From Streptacidiphilus rugosus AM-16 (lineage in GTDB: Bacteria; Actinomycetota; Actinomycetes; Streptomycetales; Streptomycetaceae): a DNA stretch of 64,000 nt. The stretch is from positions 2,604,001 through 2,668,000 of the forward strand of contig NZ_JQMJ01000004.1 of NCBI RefSeq assembly GCF_000744655.1. The letters run 5' to 3'. How positions within the stretch are numbered: position 1 is the first letter of the stretch; the number at the start of each line of letters is the position of its first letter. The notes below the pieces were generated by a model. The model did not search any database. It was not told the origin of the DNA and saw only the letters and a program-made list of their open reading frames with translations. A program made the position numbers and the translations under genes. Below are positions 27,266 to 36,424 of the stretch, piece by piece.

Positions 27266-27906
27266 TCACTCGAAGTTCGGGCCGGCGGTCCGCGTGCGCT
27301 TGAGCTCGTAGAAGCCCGGGTGGCGGCGACCAGCAGCGTGCCGTCCCAGAGGCGGCCCGCCGCCTCGCCGCGCGGGGTCGGGGTGACGACGGGGCCGAAG
27401 AAGGCGACTCGCTCGCCCGTCGGGCCGGGGACCGCGATCACCGGGGTGCCGACGTCCTCGCCGACCAGGCCGATGCCCTCGGCGTGCGAGGCGCGCAGCG
27501 CGGTGTCGTGGTCGGCGGAGTCCATCGCGTCGGCCAGGGACAGGGGCAGGCCGACCTCCTCCAGCGCCGACTCGACCGTCGCCCGGTCGCGCGGCAGACC
27601 CTGGTTGTGGAAACGGGTCCCGAGCGCCGTGTACAGGCCGCCCAGCACCTCGTCGCCGTGGTCCTTCGCCGCGGCTATGCAGACGCGGACGGGGCCCCAG
27701 GCCTCCTCCAGGAACTTCGCGTACTGCTCGGGCAGGTCCTTCCCCTCGTTCAGCACCGCGAGGCTCATCACGTGCCACTTCACCGCGACCGGGCGCTCCT
27801 TCTCGACCTCCAGCATCCAGCGGGAGGCCATCCACGCCCACGGACACAGCGGGTCGAACCAGAAGTCCGCCGGGACGGGCGGCGCAGCGGAGACGTCGAC
27901 AGACAT
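27266..27906 (-). pseudogene. DsbA-family mycothiol-dependent nitroreductase-like protein, frameshifted
   Basis: Thioredoxin-fold protein of the DsbA/FrnE branch that includes mycobacterial Rv2466c. From ATG 27906 (AAGGAG 7 bases upstream) the frame reads MSVDVSAAPPVPADFWFDPL, active-site CPWAWM, then GLYTALGTRFHNQG, GTPVIAVPGP and RLWDGTLLVAAT. The expected ending, PGFYELKRTRTAGPNFE plus TGA at 27266, is in another frame. One missing C in the CCC run near 27317-27319 restores 213 residues, the family length. Left unrepaired, translation runs antisense into unrelated sequence. The second cysteine of CPWC is Ala here, which is also seen in other streptomycete members. The defect may be a sequencing error. 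Confidence 0.8.
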
Positions 27907-28108
27907 ACAGGGGCTCCTTGGGAGAGGGAACTTCTCGTCCGCCCAACGCGCGTCCGCGCCCCGCCATTCCCCCGCACGCGCCCCAGGGAGCCCCGGCGTC
28001 ACCGACCGGGGGCGCGCCGCACGTGGCAAGATGCCAGCACAGACACGAGTTCCTGGGTTCAGCGGCGCGGCCACCCCACGCGCCCGAAACGCACGAGGGA
28101 GTACCGAC

Positions 28109-30697
28109 GTGCCCGGCACGAATCTGACCCGCGACGAGGCGCACGAGCGGGCGCGCATCCTCGACGTCGACGGCTACACCGTCGAACTCGACCTTCGCAG
28201 CGCACTCGGGGAGACCGGCGTCTTCCGCTCCCGGACGACGCTGAGGTTCCGCTGCGCCGTCCCGGGCGCGGACTCCTTCGCCGATCTGCTCGCGCGCACC
28301 GTGCACAGCGTCACACTGAACGGGCGCTCCCTGGACCCGGCCGAGGTCTTCGACGGCTCGCGGATCGCGCTTCCCGGCCTGGCCGACGAGAACGAGCTCG
28401 TCGTGGACGCCGACTGCGCCTACAGCCACACCGGCGAGGGCCTGCACCGCTTCGTCGACCCGGTCGACGGCGAGGTGTACCTCTACACCCAGTACGAGCC
28501 GGCCGACGCGCGCCGGGTGTTCGCCAACTTCGAGCAGCCGGATCTGAAGGCGCCCTTCACCTTCACGGTCACCGCGCCCGGGCACTGGGAGGCGTTCTCC
28601 AACTCCCCGACCGGCGGCGACGCGGTCCGCAACGAGGACGGGTCGCTGACCTGGAGCTTCGCTCCGACGCCGCGCATCTCCACCTACATCACCGCCGTCG
28701 TCGCCGGTCCGTACCACGTGGACCGCGACAGCTACAGCCGCGCACTGCCCGACGGCCGCACCCTGGAGATCCCGCTGGGCGCGCTCTGCCGGAAGTCGCT
28801 GGCCCAGTACTTCGACTCGGACGAGATCTTCACGGTCACCAAGCAGGGCCTGGACTTCTTCCACGACGAGTTCGACTACCCGTACCCGTTCGGCAAGTAC
28901 GACCAGGCCTTCGTGCCCGAGTACAACATCGGCGCGATGGAGAACCCCGGCTGCGTGACCTTCCGCGAGGAGTTCATCTACCGCTCCAAGGTGACCGAGG
29001 CCGCCTACGAGGGCCGCGCCAACGTCATCCTGCACGAGATGGCCCACATGTGGTTCGGCGACCTGGTCACCATGCAGTGGTGGGACGACCTGTGGCTGAA
29101 GGAGTCGTTCGCCGACTTCATGGGCGCGTTCTCGCAGGTCGAGGCGACGAAGTACCAGGCCGGCTGGATCACCTTCGCCAACCGCCGCAAGGCCTGGGCC
29201 TACCGTCAGGACCAGCTGCCGACCACGCACCCGATCACCGCGGACATCCGCGACCTCGAGGACGCCAAGCTCAACTTCGACGGCATCACCTACGCCAAGG
29301 GCGCCTCGGTGCTCAAGCAGTTGGTGGCCTACGTGGGGCGTGAGGCCTTCATGGAGGGCGCACGCCGCTACTTCAAGCGCCACGCCTTCGGCAACACCAC
29401 CCTGGAGGACCTCCTCGCCGTGCTCGCCGAGACCAGCGGGCGCGGTTCCGAGGCGATGGCCGAATGGTCCCGCGCGTGGCTGCAGACCGCGGGCGTGAAC
29501 GTGCTGACGCCGGAGCTCACCGTCGACGCCGAGGGCCGGATCACCGACTTCGCCGTGCTCCAGGGCGCCGCCGACGAGCAGCCCACGCTGCGCCCGCACC
29601 GCATCGCGGTCGGCTGCTACGACCTGGCCGAGGACGGCCGGCTGGTCCGCACCCACCGCGTCGAGATCGACGTGCGCGCGGACGCGCGGACGCCGGTCCC
29701 CGAGCTGGTCGGCCTGGCCCGTCCGGCGCTGGTCCTGGTCAACGACGACGACCTGACGTACTGCAAGATCCGCTTCGACGAGACCTCGCTGGCCACGTTG
29801 CGCACCTCCCTCGGCGACGTCCAGGACCCGCTGGCCCGCGCCCTGTGCTGGTCGGCGGTGTGGAACCTGACCCGCGACGGTCTGATGCCGGCCAGGGACT
29901 TCCTGGACCTGGTGCTGCGCTTCGCCGGCCGCGAGACCGACATCGGCGTGCTGCAGCAGCTGCACGCCCAGTCGAAGCTGACGCTGGAGCAGTACGTGGC
30001 CCCCGAGGGCCGCGAGGCGGCCGCCCGGGCCCTGGCCGAGGGTGCCCTCACGGAGCTGCGCGTGGCCGTGCCCGGTGGTGACCACCAGCTGGCCTGGGGG
30101 CGCTTCTTCGCCCAGACGGCGGGCGGCGAGAGCGAGCTGCGACTCGTCTCCGGGCTGCTGGACGGCACCGCGCGGATCGACGGGCTCGACGTGGACCAGG
30201 AGCTGCGCTGGACGCTGCTCCAGTCCCTCGTCTCCGGCGGCGCGGCGGGCGACGCCGAGCTGACGGCCGAGCTGGAGCGGGACAACACCGCCAGCGGCAG
30301 GCGACTGGAGACCGCGTGCCGGGCCTCCGCGCCGACGGCCGAGGCGAAGGCGCGGACCTGGCACCGGGTCGTGGAGACGGACGAGCTGCCGAACGCGCTG
30401 ATCGAGGCGGAGATCGCCGGCTTCCAGCAGGCGTCGCAGCGGGAGCTGGTCGCGCCGTACGCGGAGCCGTACTTCGAGGTGCTGGAGAAGGTCTGGGCCG
30501 AGCGCTCGATCGAGATCGCGCTGCGCATCGTCAACGGCCTGTTCCCGCGTCTGGTCGGCACGACGGCGACGCTGGAGCGGACCGACCTGTGGCTGGCCGA
30601 GCACGAGGACGCGGCCCCTGCGCTGCGCCGCCTGGTGCGCGAGTGCCGCGACGACCTCGCCCGCGCGCTGCGCGCGCAGCGACGCGACGCGGTCTGA
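28109..30697 (+). CDS. pepN: Aminopeptidase N (M1 family), first paralogue
   Basis: Zinc aminopeptidase of the M1 family, cytoplasmic, removing N-terminal residues from peptides. The 862-residue product shows the exopeptidase motif GAMEN in YNIGAMENPG near residue 275 and the zinc site HEMAHMWFG near residue 308, with the third ligand Glu in LKESFADF 18 residues later. An ERAP1-like helical domain fills the C-terminal half. GTG 28109 (VPGTNLTRDEA) has GAGGGAG 6 bases upstream; the frame is open far upstream but overlaps the divergent DsbA-like gene. A second paralogue lies at 37299. It is followed by a strong hairpin at 30730-30768. Confidence 0.95.
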   Translation: MPGTNLTRDEAHERARILDVDGYTVELDLRSALGETGVFRSRTTLRFRCAVPGADSFADLLARTVHSVTLNGRSLDPAEVFDGSRIALPGLADENELVVDADCAYSHTGEGLHRFVDPVDGEVYLYTQYEPADARRVFANFEQPDLKAPFTFTVTAPGHWEAFSNSPTGGDAVRNEDGSLTWSFAPTPRISTYITAVVAGPYHVDRDSYSRALPDGRTLEIPLGALCRKSLAQYFDSDEIFTVTKQGLDFFHDEFDYPYPFGKYDQAFVPEYNIGAMENPGCVTFREEFIYRSKVTEAAYEGRANVILHEMAHMWFGDLVTMQWWDDLWLKESFADFMGAFSQVEATKYQAGWITFANRRKAWAYRQDQLPTTHPITADIRDLEDAKLNFDGITYAKGASVLKQLVAYVGREAFMEGARRYFKRHAFGNTTLEDLLAVLAETSGRGSEAMAEWSRAWLQTAGVNVLTPELTVDAEGRITDFAVLQGAADEQPTLRPHRIAVGCYDLAEDGRLVRTHRVEIDVRADARTPVPELVGLARPALVLVNDDDLTYCKIRFDETSLATLRTSLGDVQDPLARALCWSAVWNLTRDGLMPARDFLDLVLRFAGRETDIGVLQQLHAQSKLTLEQYVAPEGREAAARALAEGALTELRVAVPGGDHQLAWGRFFAQTAGGESELRLVSGLLDGTARIDGLDVDQELRWTLLQSLVSGGAAGDAELTAELERDNTASGRRLETACRASAPTAEAKARTWHRVVETDELPNALIEAEIAGFQQASQRELVAPYAEPYFEVLEKVWAERSIEIALRIVNGLFPRLVGTTATLERTDLWLAEHEDAAPALRRLVRECRDDLARALRAQRRDAV

Positions 30698-30729
30698 CGG
30701 ACGCCCAGGTACGCACCACGCGTCCCACC

Positions 30730-30768
30730 CGCCCCCGTCCGGCCCTCTACGATGGCCGGACGGGGGCG
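30730..30768 (+). terminator. Terminator after pepN (first copy)
   Basis: Perfect 15-base stem CGCCCCCGTCCGGCC (30730-30744) with 30754-30768 around a 9-base loop, 32 bases after the stop. Confidence 0.85.
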
Positions 30769-30828
30769 TGGCGCTATCGCCCCCGCGTTGACTGACCGTC
30801 AGTCGACGGACGTGGGGAGGCGCGCGGC

Positions 30829-32613
30829 ATGACAGACCAGACCCCTGGATTCGGAGGGGCACCGCAGGGGCCCGACCAGGACGAGGACGACTACCACCTG
30901 GCAGGCGGCCGGCCCGCTCCGCAGGACGCCCCGCCACCTCAGCAGTCGGGACAGCCCGGCTGGTCCTACGCCCCGACCGAGGCGGCGACACCGCAGGTGC
31001 CGCACCAGGCGCAACCGCCGATGCAGCAGGCCCCGATGCAGGCACAGGTGCCGCAGCAGGCGCAGCCACCGATGCAGCAGCCGCAGTACCCGGGACAGCC
31101 GTACCCGGCGCAGGGCGGAGGCTACGGTCAGCCGCCGCAGCAGGCGCCGCAGCAGGGCTTCCCGCCCGCGCCGCCGGCCCAGGGATACGGCTACCCCGGC
31201 GTCCCCGGTGTCCAGCAACCGCCGCAGCAGCAGCCGATGGCGCCGATGGGCGACGGATACGGCTACGGCTACCCCCAGCCGCCGGCCGGTCAGCCGCCGA
31301 TGCAGCAGCAGCCCGGCTACGGGTACCCCGGCGCTCCGGGCATGCCGCCGATGGGGACGCCGCCCAGGTCGGGCCTGAGCGGGGGCGCGATCGGCGGCAT
31401 CATCGCGGGCGTCGTCGTCCTCGCCGGGATCGCCACGGCCGCCGTGGTCCTCACCGACAAGGGTGGCGGCGGCGGAGGCGGTCAGGGCGGCGGCGGCCCG
31501 CGCGCGCTGGCGGCCGGTTGGACCGCCGCCGGCAGCGGCAGCACCGACCACGCGCTCGGCGCGTGGCTCACGAGCCAGTACCTGATCAGGGGCACGGACG
31601 GCGGGGTGATCGCCTACCGGGTCGCCGACGGCAGCACGGCCTGGACCGCGAAGCCGCTCTCCGGCCCCGGCGTCCCCTGCGCGATGTCGCCGACCGTCTC
31701 ACCGGCCGGTATCGGCATGATCGGCTTCGGCCCGGACGCGGACCACTGCTCCACGCTCGTCGGCGTGGACACCCGCACCGGACAGTCGCTCTTCTCCACC
31801 CCGCTGACGAACAAGGACCACACCGCACCGAGTTCGACCTCGACCTTCGTCTCCGGCAACGTCGGCGTGATCGTCAACGACAACGTCATAGGCGGTGTCG
31901 ATCTCTCGAACGGCAAGCCCGTATGGGGCTACCAGCCACGTGGCCAGTACTGCAACGAGTACCCCTACGGCGGTGCGGGCGTGGTCCTGGTCGACGACTA
32001 CTGCGCCGACGCCAGCCCCACCTACACGCTGACCGCCGTCGACGCGGCGACGGGCGCCCGGGTCTGGCGCAAGCAGGACACCGACCACGTCGACGTCGAG
32101 TCGGTCCTGGCCGGTCCCAGCCCCGTCGTCGCCAAGCTGCTGAACAGCAGCTCGTCCTCGACGTCGATCTACGACGCGACCGGCACGCCGCGCACGCTCA
32201 GCAGTGCCGACGAGATCGTGTCGGACGGCATGGTCACCCGGATGCTGAACAGCTCGACCCTGCTGCTGGAGACCCGCACCGAAGCCCCGGTCTACACGAT
32301 GACCGCGTTCAACCTGACGACGGGTTCGGTCGCGTGGGCCTACGACGGCGAGACCCACAAGGGCGCGACACCGGCCACCTCGCTCCAGGACGGCAGCGGC
32401 AAGCTCTACGCGATCTCGCTGGCCGACTACGGCGCCAGCCCGCTGCTCGTCTCGCTGGATCCGACCACGGGCAAGTCGACGGTCGTCGCCAAACTGCCCC
32501 AGCAGGACAGCGAGACGATGTTCCTCAACGGCTCGGTCTTCGTCCTGCCGGACCCGAAGGTCCTCTTCGTCAGCGGCGACAGTTCGACGACGGCGATTCA
32601 GACCTTCAAGTAG
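30829..32613 (+). CDS. Membrane-anchored PQQ-like beta-propeller protein with Pro/Gln-rich tail
   Basis: A 594-residue protein. Residues 1-180 are low-complexity, cytoplasmic and rich in Pro, Gln, Gly, Tyr and Met. A membrane helix spans about 185-209 ([20 protein letters not shown]), a Gly-rich linker follows, and residues 225-594 form a PQQ/quinoprotein-like beta-propeller with repeats such as [26 protein letters not shown] and [14 protein letters not shown]. Paired cysteines (CAMSPT/HCSTL, YCNEYPY/DYCADA) suggest disulfides outside the cell. Such proteins often accompany ESX-type genes and kinases in actinomycetes. It converges on the mycosin gene, with stops 9 bases apart. Function unknown. 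Confidence 0.85.
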   Translation: MTDQTPGFGGAPQGPDQDEDDYHLAGGRPAPQDAPPPQQSGQPGWSYAPTEAATPQVPHQAQPPMQQAPMQAQVPQQAQPPMQQPQYPGQPYPAQGGGYGQPPQQAPQQGFPPAPPAQGYGYPGVPGVQQPPQQQPMAPMGDGYGYGYPQPPAGQPPMQQQPGYGYPGAPGMPPMGTPPRSGLSGGAIGGIIAGVVVLAGIATAAVVLTDKGGGGGGGQGGGGPRALAAGWTAAGSGSTDHALGAWLTSQYLIRGTDGGVIAYRVADGSTAWTAKPLSGPGVPCAMSPTVSPAGIGMIGFGPDADHCSTLVGVDTRTGQSLFSTPLTNKDHTAPSSTSTFVSGNVGVIVNDNVIGGVDLSNGKPVWGYQPRGQYCNEYPYGGAGVVLVDDYCADASPTYTLTAVDAATGARVWRKQDTDHVDVESVLAGPSPVVAKLLNSSSSSTSIYDATGTPRTLSSADEIVSDGMVTRMLNSSTLLLETRTEAPVYTMTAFNLTTGSVAWAYDGETHKGATPATSLQDGSGKLYAISLADYGASPLLVSLDPTTGKSTVVAKLPQQDSETMFLNGSVFVLPDPKVLFVSGDSSTTAIQTFK

Positions 32614-32622
32614 CGGCGCAGA

Positions 32623-33939
32623 TCAGCGGGGCGGCTGCTCCTGGTGGCCGCCCTGCTGCTGCGGCGGGTAGGTGTAGTTCGGCAGGCTCTGGTACGGCTG
32701 CTGCTGGTACTGCCCCGTCGGCGGCTGGTAGGGCGGCTGGTAAGGCTGCGCGGGCGCCGGCCCGCCCGGCGGCATCCCCGCGGCGCTCGGGCGGCGACGC
32801 GCACGAGCGATCAGGGCGACGACGAGGCCGAGGACGACGAGGCCACCGACGCCGCCGAGGATCAGCCCGGTCGAGCCGCCACCCCCGGAGGATCCGCCCG
32901 GCGCGGCGGCGACGGGTGCGGAACTGCTGCCGGAGTCACCGCTCGAAGCCGCGGACGCCTGCGGCAGCGGCCCGGCCGCCGGCCCGGGATCGACCTTCAT
33001 GTCGAAGTACGGCCACGCGATGCCGTAGCCGAACCCGGGGTCGGGCGCGGTGTGCCCCTTCGGGAGGTCCGCGGTCTTGATGATGTAGTTGACGATCTGC
33101 CCCTGCGTCAGCTCCGGGTGCGCGGAGCGGAAGAGGGCCGCGATGGCGGAGACGTAGGCAGCGGCCAGGCTCGTTCCGTCGCCCTTGCCCATCTGCGTGT
33201 CGTTGCCGTCGTTGTCGCAGACGATGCCGACCCCCGGCGCGGCGACGGTCACACCACCGGTGTTCGACTGACTCCAGAGCTTTCCGCTCTGGTCGACGGC
33301 ACCCACCTTGATGACGCCGGGATAGGAGCCTGGATACTCCTTGTCACTCGTACCGCTGTTGCCGGACGAAGTCACGACGACGACGTTGTGCTGCTCGGCG
33401 TAGGCAACCGCTGCCTCGTCCGCCGCGCTCGGGTCCGCGCTGCCCAACGAGATGTTGATGACCTGGGCGTGATGGTCCACGGCGTAGTGGATTGCCGGAG
33501 CGAGATAGTCGCTCCCCAGGCTGCCGGTAACCCCGTCCCCAACACCGATCGGCAGGATCTTGGCCTCGGGGGCGAGCCCCATGATTCCCCGTGCACCGTT
33601 GCTTCCATGACCATGCGCCGCAATCACGCTTGCGATGCAGGTGCCGTGGCCCTCTGGAGAATGGTCTGTCTGCCCGTCACCGCCGAACGCGAAGTCCTTG
33701 CCTGCCAGCACCTGGCCGCTCAGGTCGATGTGGCTCGCGCGGACACCTGAGTCGATGACAGCAACGGTGATGCCCTTGCCCTTCGAGTGGTTCCACACCG
33801 ACTTGGTGGCGTCGTAGGCAGAGAGCGCCCACTGAGCGGAACGTGCTTCATCGGCGTGGGCGACTGGCGTGGTGCCCATGACCAGGGCTCCAGTGAGCAC
33901 TGCTCCCCCGACAGTGTGCAGTGCTCGCCTGAAGCCCAT
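32623..33939 (-). CDS. mycP: Mycosin (type VII secretion-associated subtilisin-like protease)
   Basis: S8 serine protease anchored to the outer face of the membrane and needed for ESX secretion in mycobacteria. The 438-residue product has a signal peptide (about 1-29), Asp63 (VAVIDSGVRASH), His98 (SPEGHGTCIA) and Ser257 (GDGTSLAAAYVS) as triad, and the oxyanion Asn194 (SSGNSG). A Ser/Gly linker leads to a membrane helix at about 357-381 and a Pro/Gln/Tyr-rich cytoplasmic tail of 55 residues. It follows the WXG/PPE-like gene by 53 bases on the same strand. No EccB, EccC, EccD or EccE gene is in the window. Confidence 0.93.
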   Translation of the reverse strand: MGFRRALHTVGGAVLTGALVMGTTPVAHADEARSAQWALSAYDATKSVWNHSKGKGITVAVIDSGVRASHIDLSGQVLAGKDFAFGGDGQTDHSPEGHGTCIASVIAAHGHGSNGARGIMGLAPEAKILPIGVGDGVTGSLGSDYLAPAIHYAVDHHAQVINISLGSADPSAADEAAVAYAEQHNVVVVTSSGNSGTSDKEYPGSYPGVIKVGAVDQSGKLWSQSNTGGVTVAAPGVGIVCDNDGNDTQMGKGDGTSLAAAYVSAIAALFRSAHPELTQGQIVNYIIKTADLPKGHTAPDPGFGYGIAWPYFDMKVDPGPAAGPLPQASAASSGDSGSSSAPVAAAPGGSSGGGGSTGLILGGVGGLVVLGLVVALIARARRRPSAAGMPPGGPAPAQPYQPPYQPPTGQYQQQPYQSLPNYTYPPQQQGGHQEQPPR

Positions 33940-33992
33940 TCCGTCACCCCGCTCGCATACGTTCCAATGTCGCCATGGACACTACTTGAACA

Positions 33993-35351
33993 TCAGAACG
34001 TAATCACGCCTGGGTTGGCGTCACCGTCGACGTCCCAGGTCTCCTCGTCCTCGACGAGGTAGTCGGCGCGAGCCTTGCGCTTCTTCTTGTTGCCGCCGCG
34101 ACCTCCGAGGCCACCGGCGCCGCCCATGCCCATGCCGGCCTCGCCGTTGGCTCCGCCGCTGACACCTTCGCCCTCGGCCGCCAGCGCAGCCTTCTCGGCT
34201 GCCGTCATCCCGCGCTCTCCCTCGGCAGCGGCCATGCCCCCACCCGCGCCAAGACCGCCGCCGAGACCGCCCATGCCGACGCCGCCGCCACCGAACATGC
34301 CGCCGTGGCCGCTGCCACCGCCGGAGCCGAGGCCACCCACGCCGCCGAGGGCCGGGCCACCGGTCAGACCGCCGCCCACGCCCGTCCCGCTGCGCGGGCC
34401 GCCGAGGCCGCCGTCCAGCGTGCCGCCGACCCCGACCGGATTCCCACCCGGCTGTCCGCCGTGGACACCGTGCAGACCGCCGCTGCCCGGGTCGGTGCCG
34501 AACCCGTTGGACTGGCCGGGAACGAACGTGTCGTGTCCGCCGCCGTTCCCACCGGTGATCGGGTTGAGGCCCACCTGGCCCGCGTGGCCTGGTCCGCCGG
34601 GAGTCGGCCCCGTTCCGCCGACGACGGGAGAGGGCGAAGAAGGAGCGGGTGGCCAGACCGTGACACCGGCCCGACTTTTCGGCGGAGCCACCATTGCCGC
34701 GGAGGACGAGTTGTACTGCGTCCCCAGGGTCTCCATCACCACGACGGCCTCCTGGTGCACCTGCTCCCAGGCGCTCAGGTCTCCGCCGTCCCGCTTCACG
34801 GCCTCGGCCAGGCCGTACTTCGCCGCGTCCTGCTTGAACTGGATGTCGCTCGAACCGCCGAGCGCGCTGCCTATCTGGTCCATCTCGCTCGGCGCGTGCG
34901 GGAAGTTCTGCTTCGCGGCGGAGAGGGCCACGCTCGCGTCGTGCATCGCGTCGTGCGTGATCGTCGCGTACTGCGAGCCGTTGGTGAGGCTGGTGTGGAG
35001 CGTGCCCGCGTTGGTGCGGAAGGCCTCGGCGCTCGCGCCGGTCCAGTGCTCCAGCATCGTGTTGACGTGGGTGACCAGTTCCGACGCCGTCTCGTCCAGC
35101 GTCTTGGCGATGTTGGCCCAGTGGCCCGCGACGGTCATCATCGCGGCCGGATCGGTGTCCTTGATCATCGACTGGAGGCCCTTGAAGCCGCCGGCGCTCT
35201 CGAAGTCGGTCGTGAAGCCGTCACGACCGCTCTGGCCGCCCTTGTTCTTGTCCAGCACCGTCTTCCACTGCTGGTCGGCCTTCTTCTGCTCCTCCGCGCG
35301 CTTGCGCGCCGCTGCGGCCTGCGCCGCCGCCATACCCGGTCCGTCCGGCAT
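33993..35351 (-). CDS. WXG-containing PPE-like secreted protein with Gly-rich region and conserved C-tail
   Basis: A 452-residue probable type VII secretion substrate. Residues 1-220 are helical with a WTG (W-x-G) turn at 103-105. A Gly/Pro-rich spacer of about 190 residues follows (GGLGSGGGSGHGG-like). The chain ends with a basic cluster KKKRKAR and the tail YLVEDEETWDVDGDANPGVI. From memory, the motif YLVEDEETW recurs at the C-terminus of actinobacterial proteins near ESX genes. Its start codon overlaps the stop of the small partner gene (ATGA at 35349-35353), so the two are translationally coupled. Layout matches the EspB/PPE type rather than a simple WXG100 protein. Confidence 0.82.
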   Translation of the reverse strand: MPDGPGMAAAQAAAARKRAEEQKKADQQWKTVLDKNKGGQSGRDGFTTDFESAGGFKGLQSMIKDTDPAAMMTVAGHWANIAKTLDETASELVTHVNTMLEHWTGASAEAFRTNAGTLHTSLTNGSQYATITHDAMHDASVALSAAKQNFPHAPSEMDQIGSALGGSSDIQFKQDAAKYGLAEAVKRDGGDLSAWEQVHQEAVVVMETLGTQYNSSSAAMVAPPKSRAGVTVWPPAPSSPSPVVGGTGPTPGGPGHAGQVGLNPITGGNGGGHDTFVPGQSNGFGTDPGSGGLHGVHGGQPGGNPVGVGGTLDGGLGGPRSGTGVGGGLTGGPALGGVGGLGSGGGSGHGGMFGGGGVGMGGLGGGLGAGGGMAAAEGERGMTAAEKAALAAEGEGVSGGANGEAGMGMGGAGGLGGRGGNKKKRKARADYLVEDEETWDVDGDANPGVITF

Positions 35352-35677
35352 CAGACCATCCCCCGCTTCATCGTCGTGCCGGTCGTCGTCTCCTGGTTCG
35401 CGTACTGGTCGTGCGCGTGACCGGTCTTGTCCTTGAACTCCTGGATCATCGACTGCAGCGTGGCGATCATCGACGCCAGTTCGGCCTTCATGTGCTCGTG
35501 CGCCGCGAAGAGGTTCCCGGCCTCGATGAAGGTCTCGCCGCCGATCTGACTGCGGCTCAGATTCGTCTGGTACGTGGCCACCCCGATGGGGTGGTCCATC
35601 TGCTGGGCGACGCCCTGAAGTTTCAGGACCGTCGCGTTCAGGTAGCTCAGATCTACCTGATATCCGTCACCACTCAT
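35351..35677 (-). CDS. WXG100/ESAT-6-like small protein
   Basis: A 108-residue protein (MSGDGYQVDLSYLNATVLKL) with two long predicted helices of the size expected for an ESAT-6-like hairpin, and no signal peptide. The W-x-G turn itself is not present. It is probably the helical partner of the larger WXG/PPE-like protein next to it, forming a heterodimer for secretion. GGGAGGCGGG lies just upstream of the ATG at 35677. The stop overlaps the next start by the shared ATGA. Confidence 0.8.
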   Translation of the reverse strand: MSGDGYQVDLSYLNATVLKLQGVAQQMDHPIGVATYQTNLSRSQIGGETFIEAGNLFAAHEHMKAELASMIATLQSMIQEFKDKTGHAHDQYANQETTTGTTMKRGMV

Positions 35678-35743
35678 GACCCGCCTCCCCGTTCGTCCGC
35701 AATCGGCCCGGTCACATCATAGGGACGGACACGGACAAGGTCG

Positions 35744-36412
35744 CTAGCGGACCGCCCTCTCCACCGTCTCCACCCATGTCGCGACCGCCGCGACGAGCTC
35801 GGGCAGCACCTCGGCCTCGCTCTTGCGCACGGCGAACGCGTGATTGCCCGCGTCCAGGCCGACCAGACGGTGCGTCCGCTTCGGCAGCGGGGGGAACTCC
35901 TCGGGTGCGCCGAAGGGATCACGTGCGCCCTGGACGACCAGTGTCGGCAGCGCGGTGGCGAGCAACTCCTCCGCGCGGGAGCGTTCCGGCTTGCCCGGCG
36001 GATGCAGCGGGAAGGCGAGGGCCAGGACGCCGGCCGCGCCGGTCGCCGCGCCCGTGCGGCAGGCGACCCGCGCGCCCGCGCTGCGCCCACCGACGAGGAT
36101 CGGCACGCCCTCCCCCACGGCCGCGCGCACCCGTGTCATGACCGGGGCCCATCCGGCGTCCAGCGTCCTCGGCGCGGGCGCGAGGCGCTTGCCCGCGACG
36201 CGCCAGGGCTGCTCGACGAGCGCGACCGCGAAGGAGTCGATGCCGGCCGCCAGCGCCTGCAGGTCCGGGGCCTCGATGCCGCCGCCCGCTCCGTGGCCCA
36301 GCAGCAGGACGCCGCGGGCGGCGCGGTCGCGGCCGTGCCAGGTGATCCGGGCGTCGCCGTGCTCGGTCGGAACCGCTTCCGTGTCGTGCGTGTCGTGCGA
36401 GGTGCTGGCCAT
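35744..36412 (-). CDS. Alpha/beta hydrolase of the KANL3/Tex30 type
   Basis: A 222-residue small alpha/beta hydrolase. It has the oxyanion region LLLGHGAGGGIEAPD near residue 38, nucleophile Ser in VGGRSAGARVAC near residue 111, an acid in VVQGARDPFGAPEE near residue 163 and His in GNHAFAVRKS near residue 194. The substrate is unknown. There is no Shine-Dalgarno sequence; TAGCCT ends 6 bases before the ATG at 36412 and its TAG is the stop codon of the gene upstream. The next gene ends 9 bases before this start, so it may also be read through from there. Confidence 0.88.
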   Translation of the reverse strand: MASTSHDTHDTEAVPTEHGDARITWHGRDRAARGVLLLGHGAGGGIEAPDLQALAAGIDSFAVALVEQPWRVAGKRLAPAPRTLDAGWAPVMTRVRAAVGEGVPILVGGRSAGARVACRTGAATGAAGVLALAFPLHPPGKPERSRAEELLATALPTLVVQGARDPFGAPEEFPPLPKRTHRLVGLDAGNHAFAVRKSEAEVLPELVAAVATWVETVERAVR

Positions 36413-36418
36413 GGACCG

Positions 36419-36424
36419 AGGCTA
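36419..36424 (-). promoter_or_regulatory. -10 box of a probable leaderless promoter overlapping an upstream stop codon
   Basis: TAGCCT ends 6 bases before ATG 36412. Its first three bases are the TAG stop codon of the gene at 36422-37138. Confidence 0.5.

Noticed and set aside
27266-31069. Very long minus-strand open frame over the first pepN gene
   Set aside because: It is antisense to pepN; only the final residues near 27266 are meaningful, as the displaced end of the DsbA-like protein.
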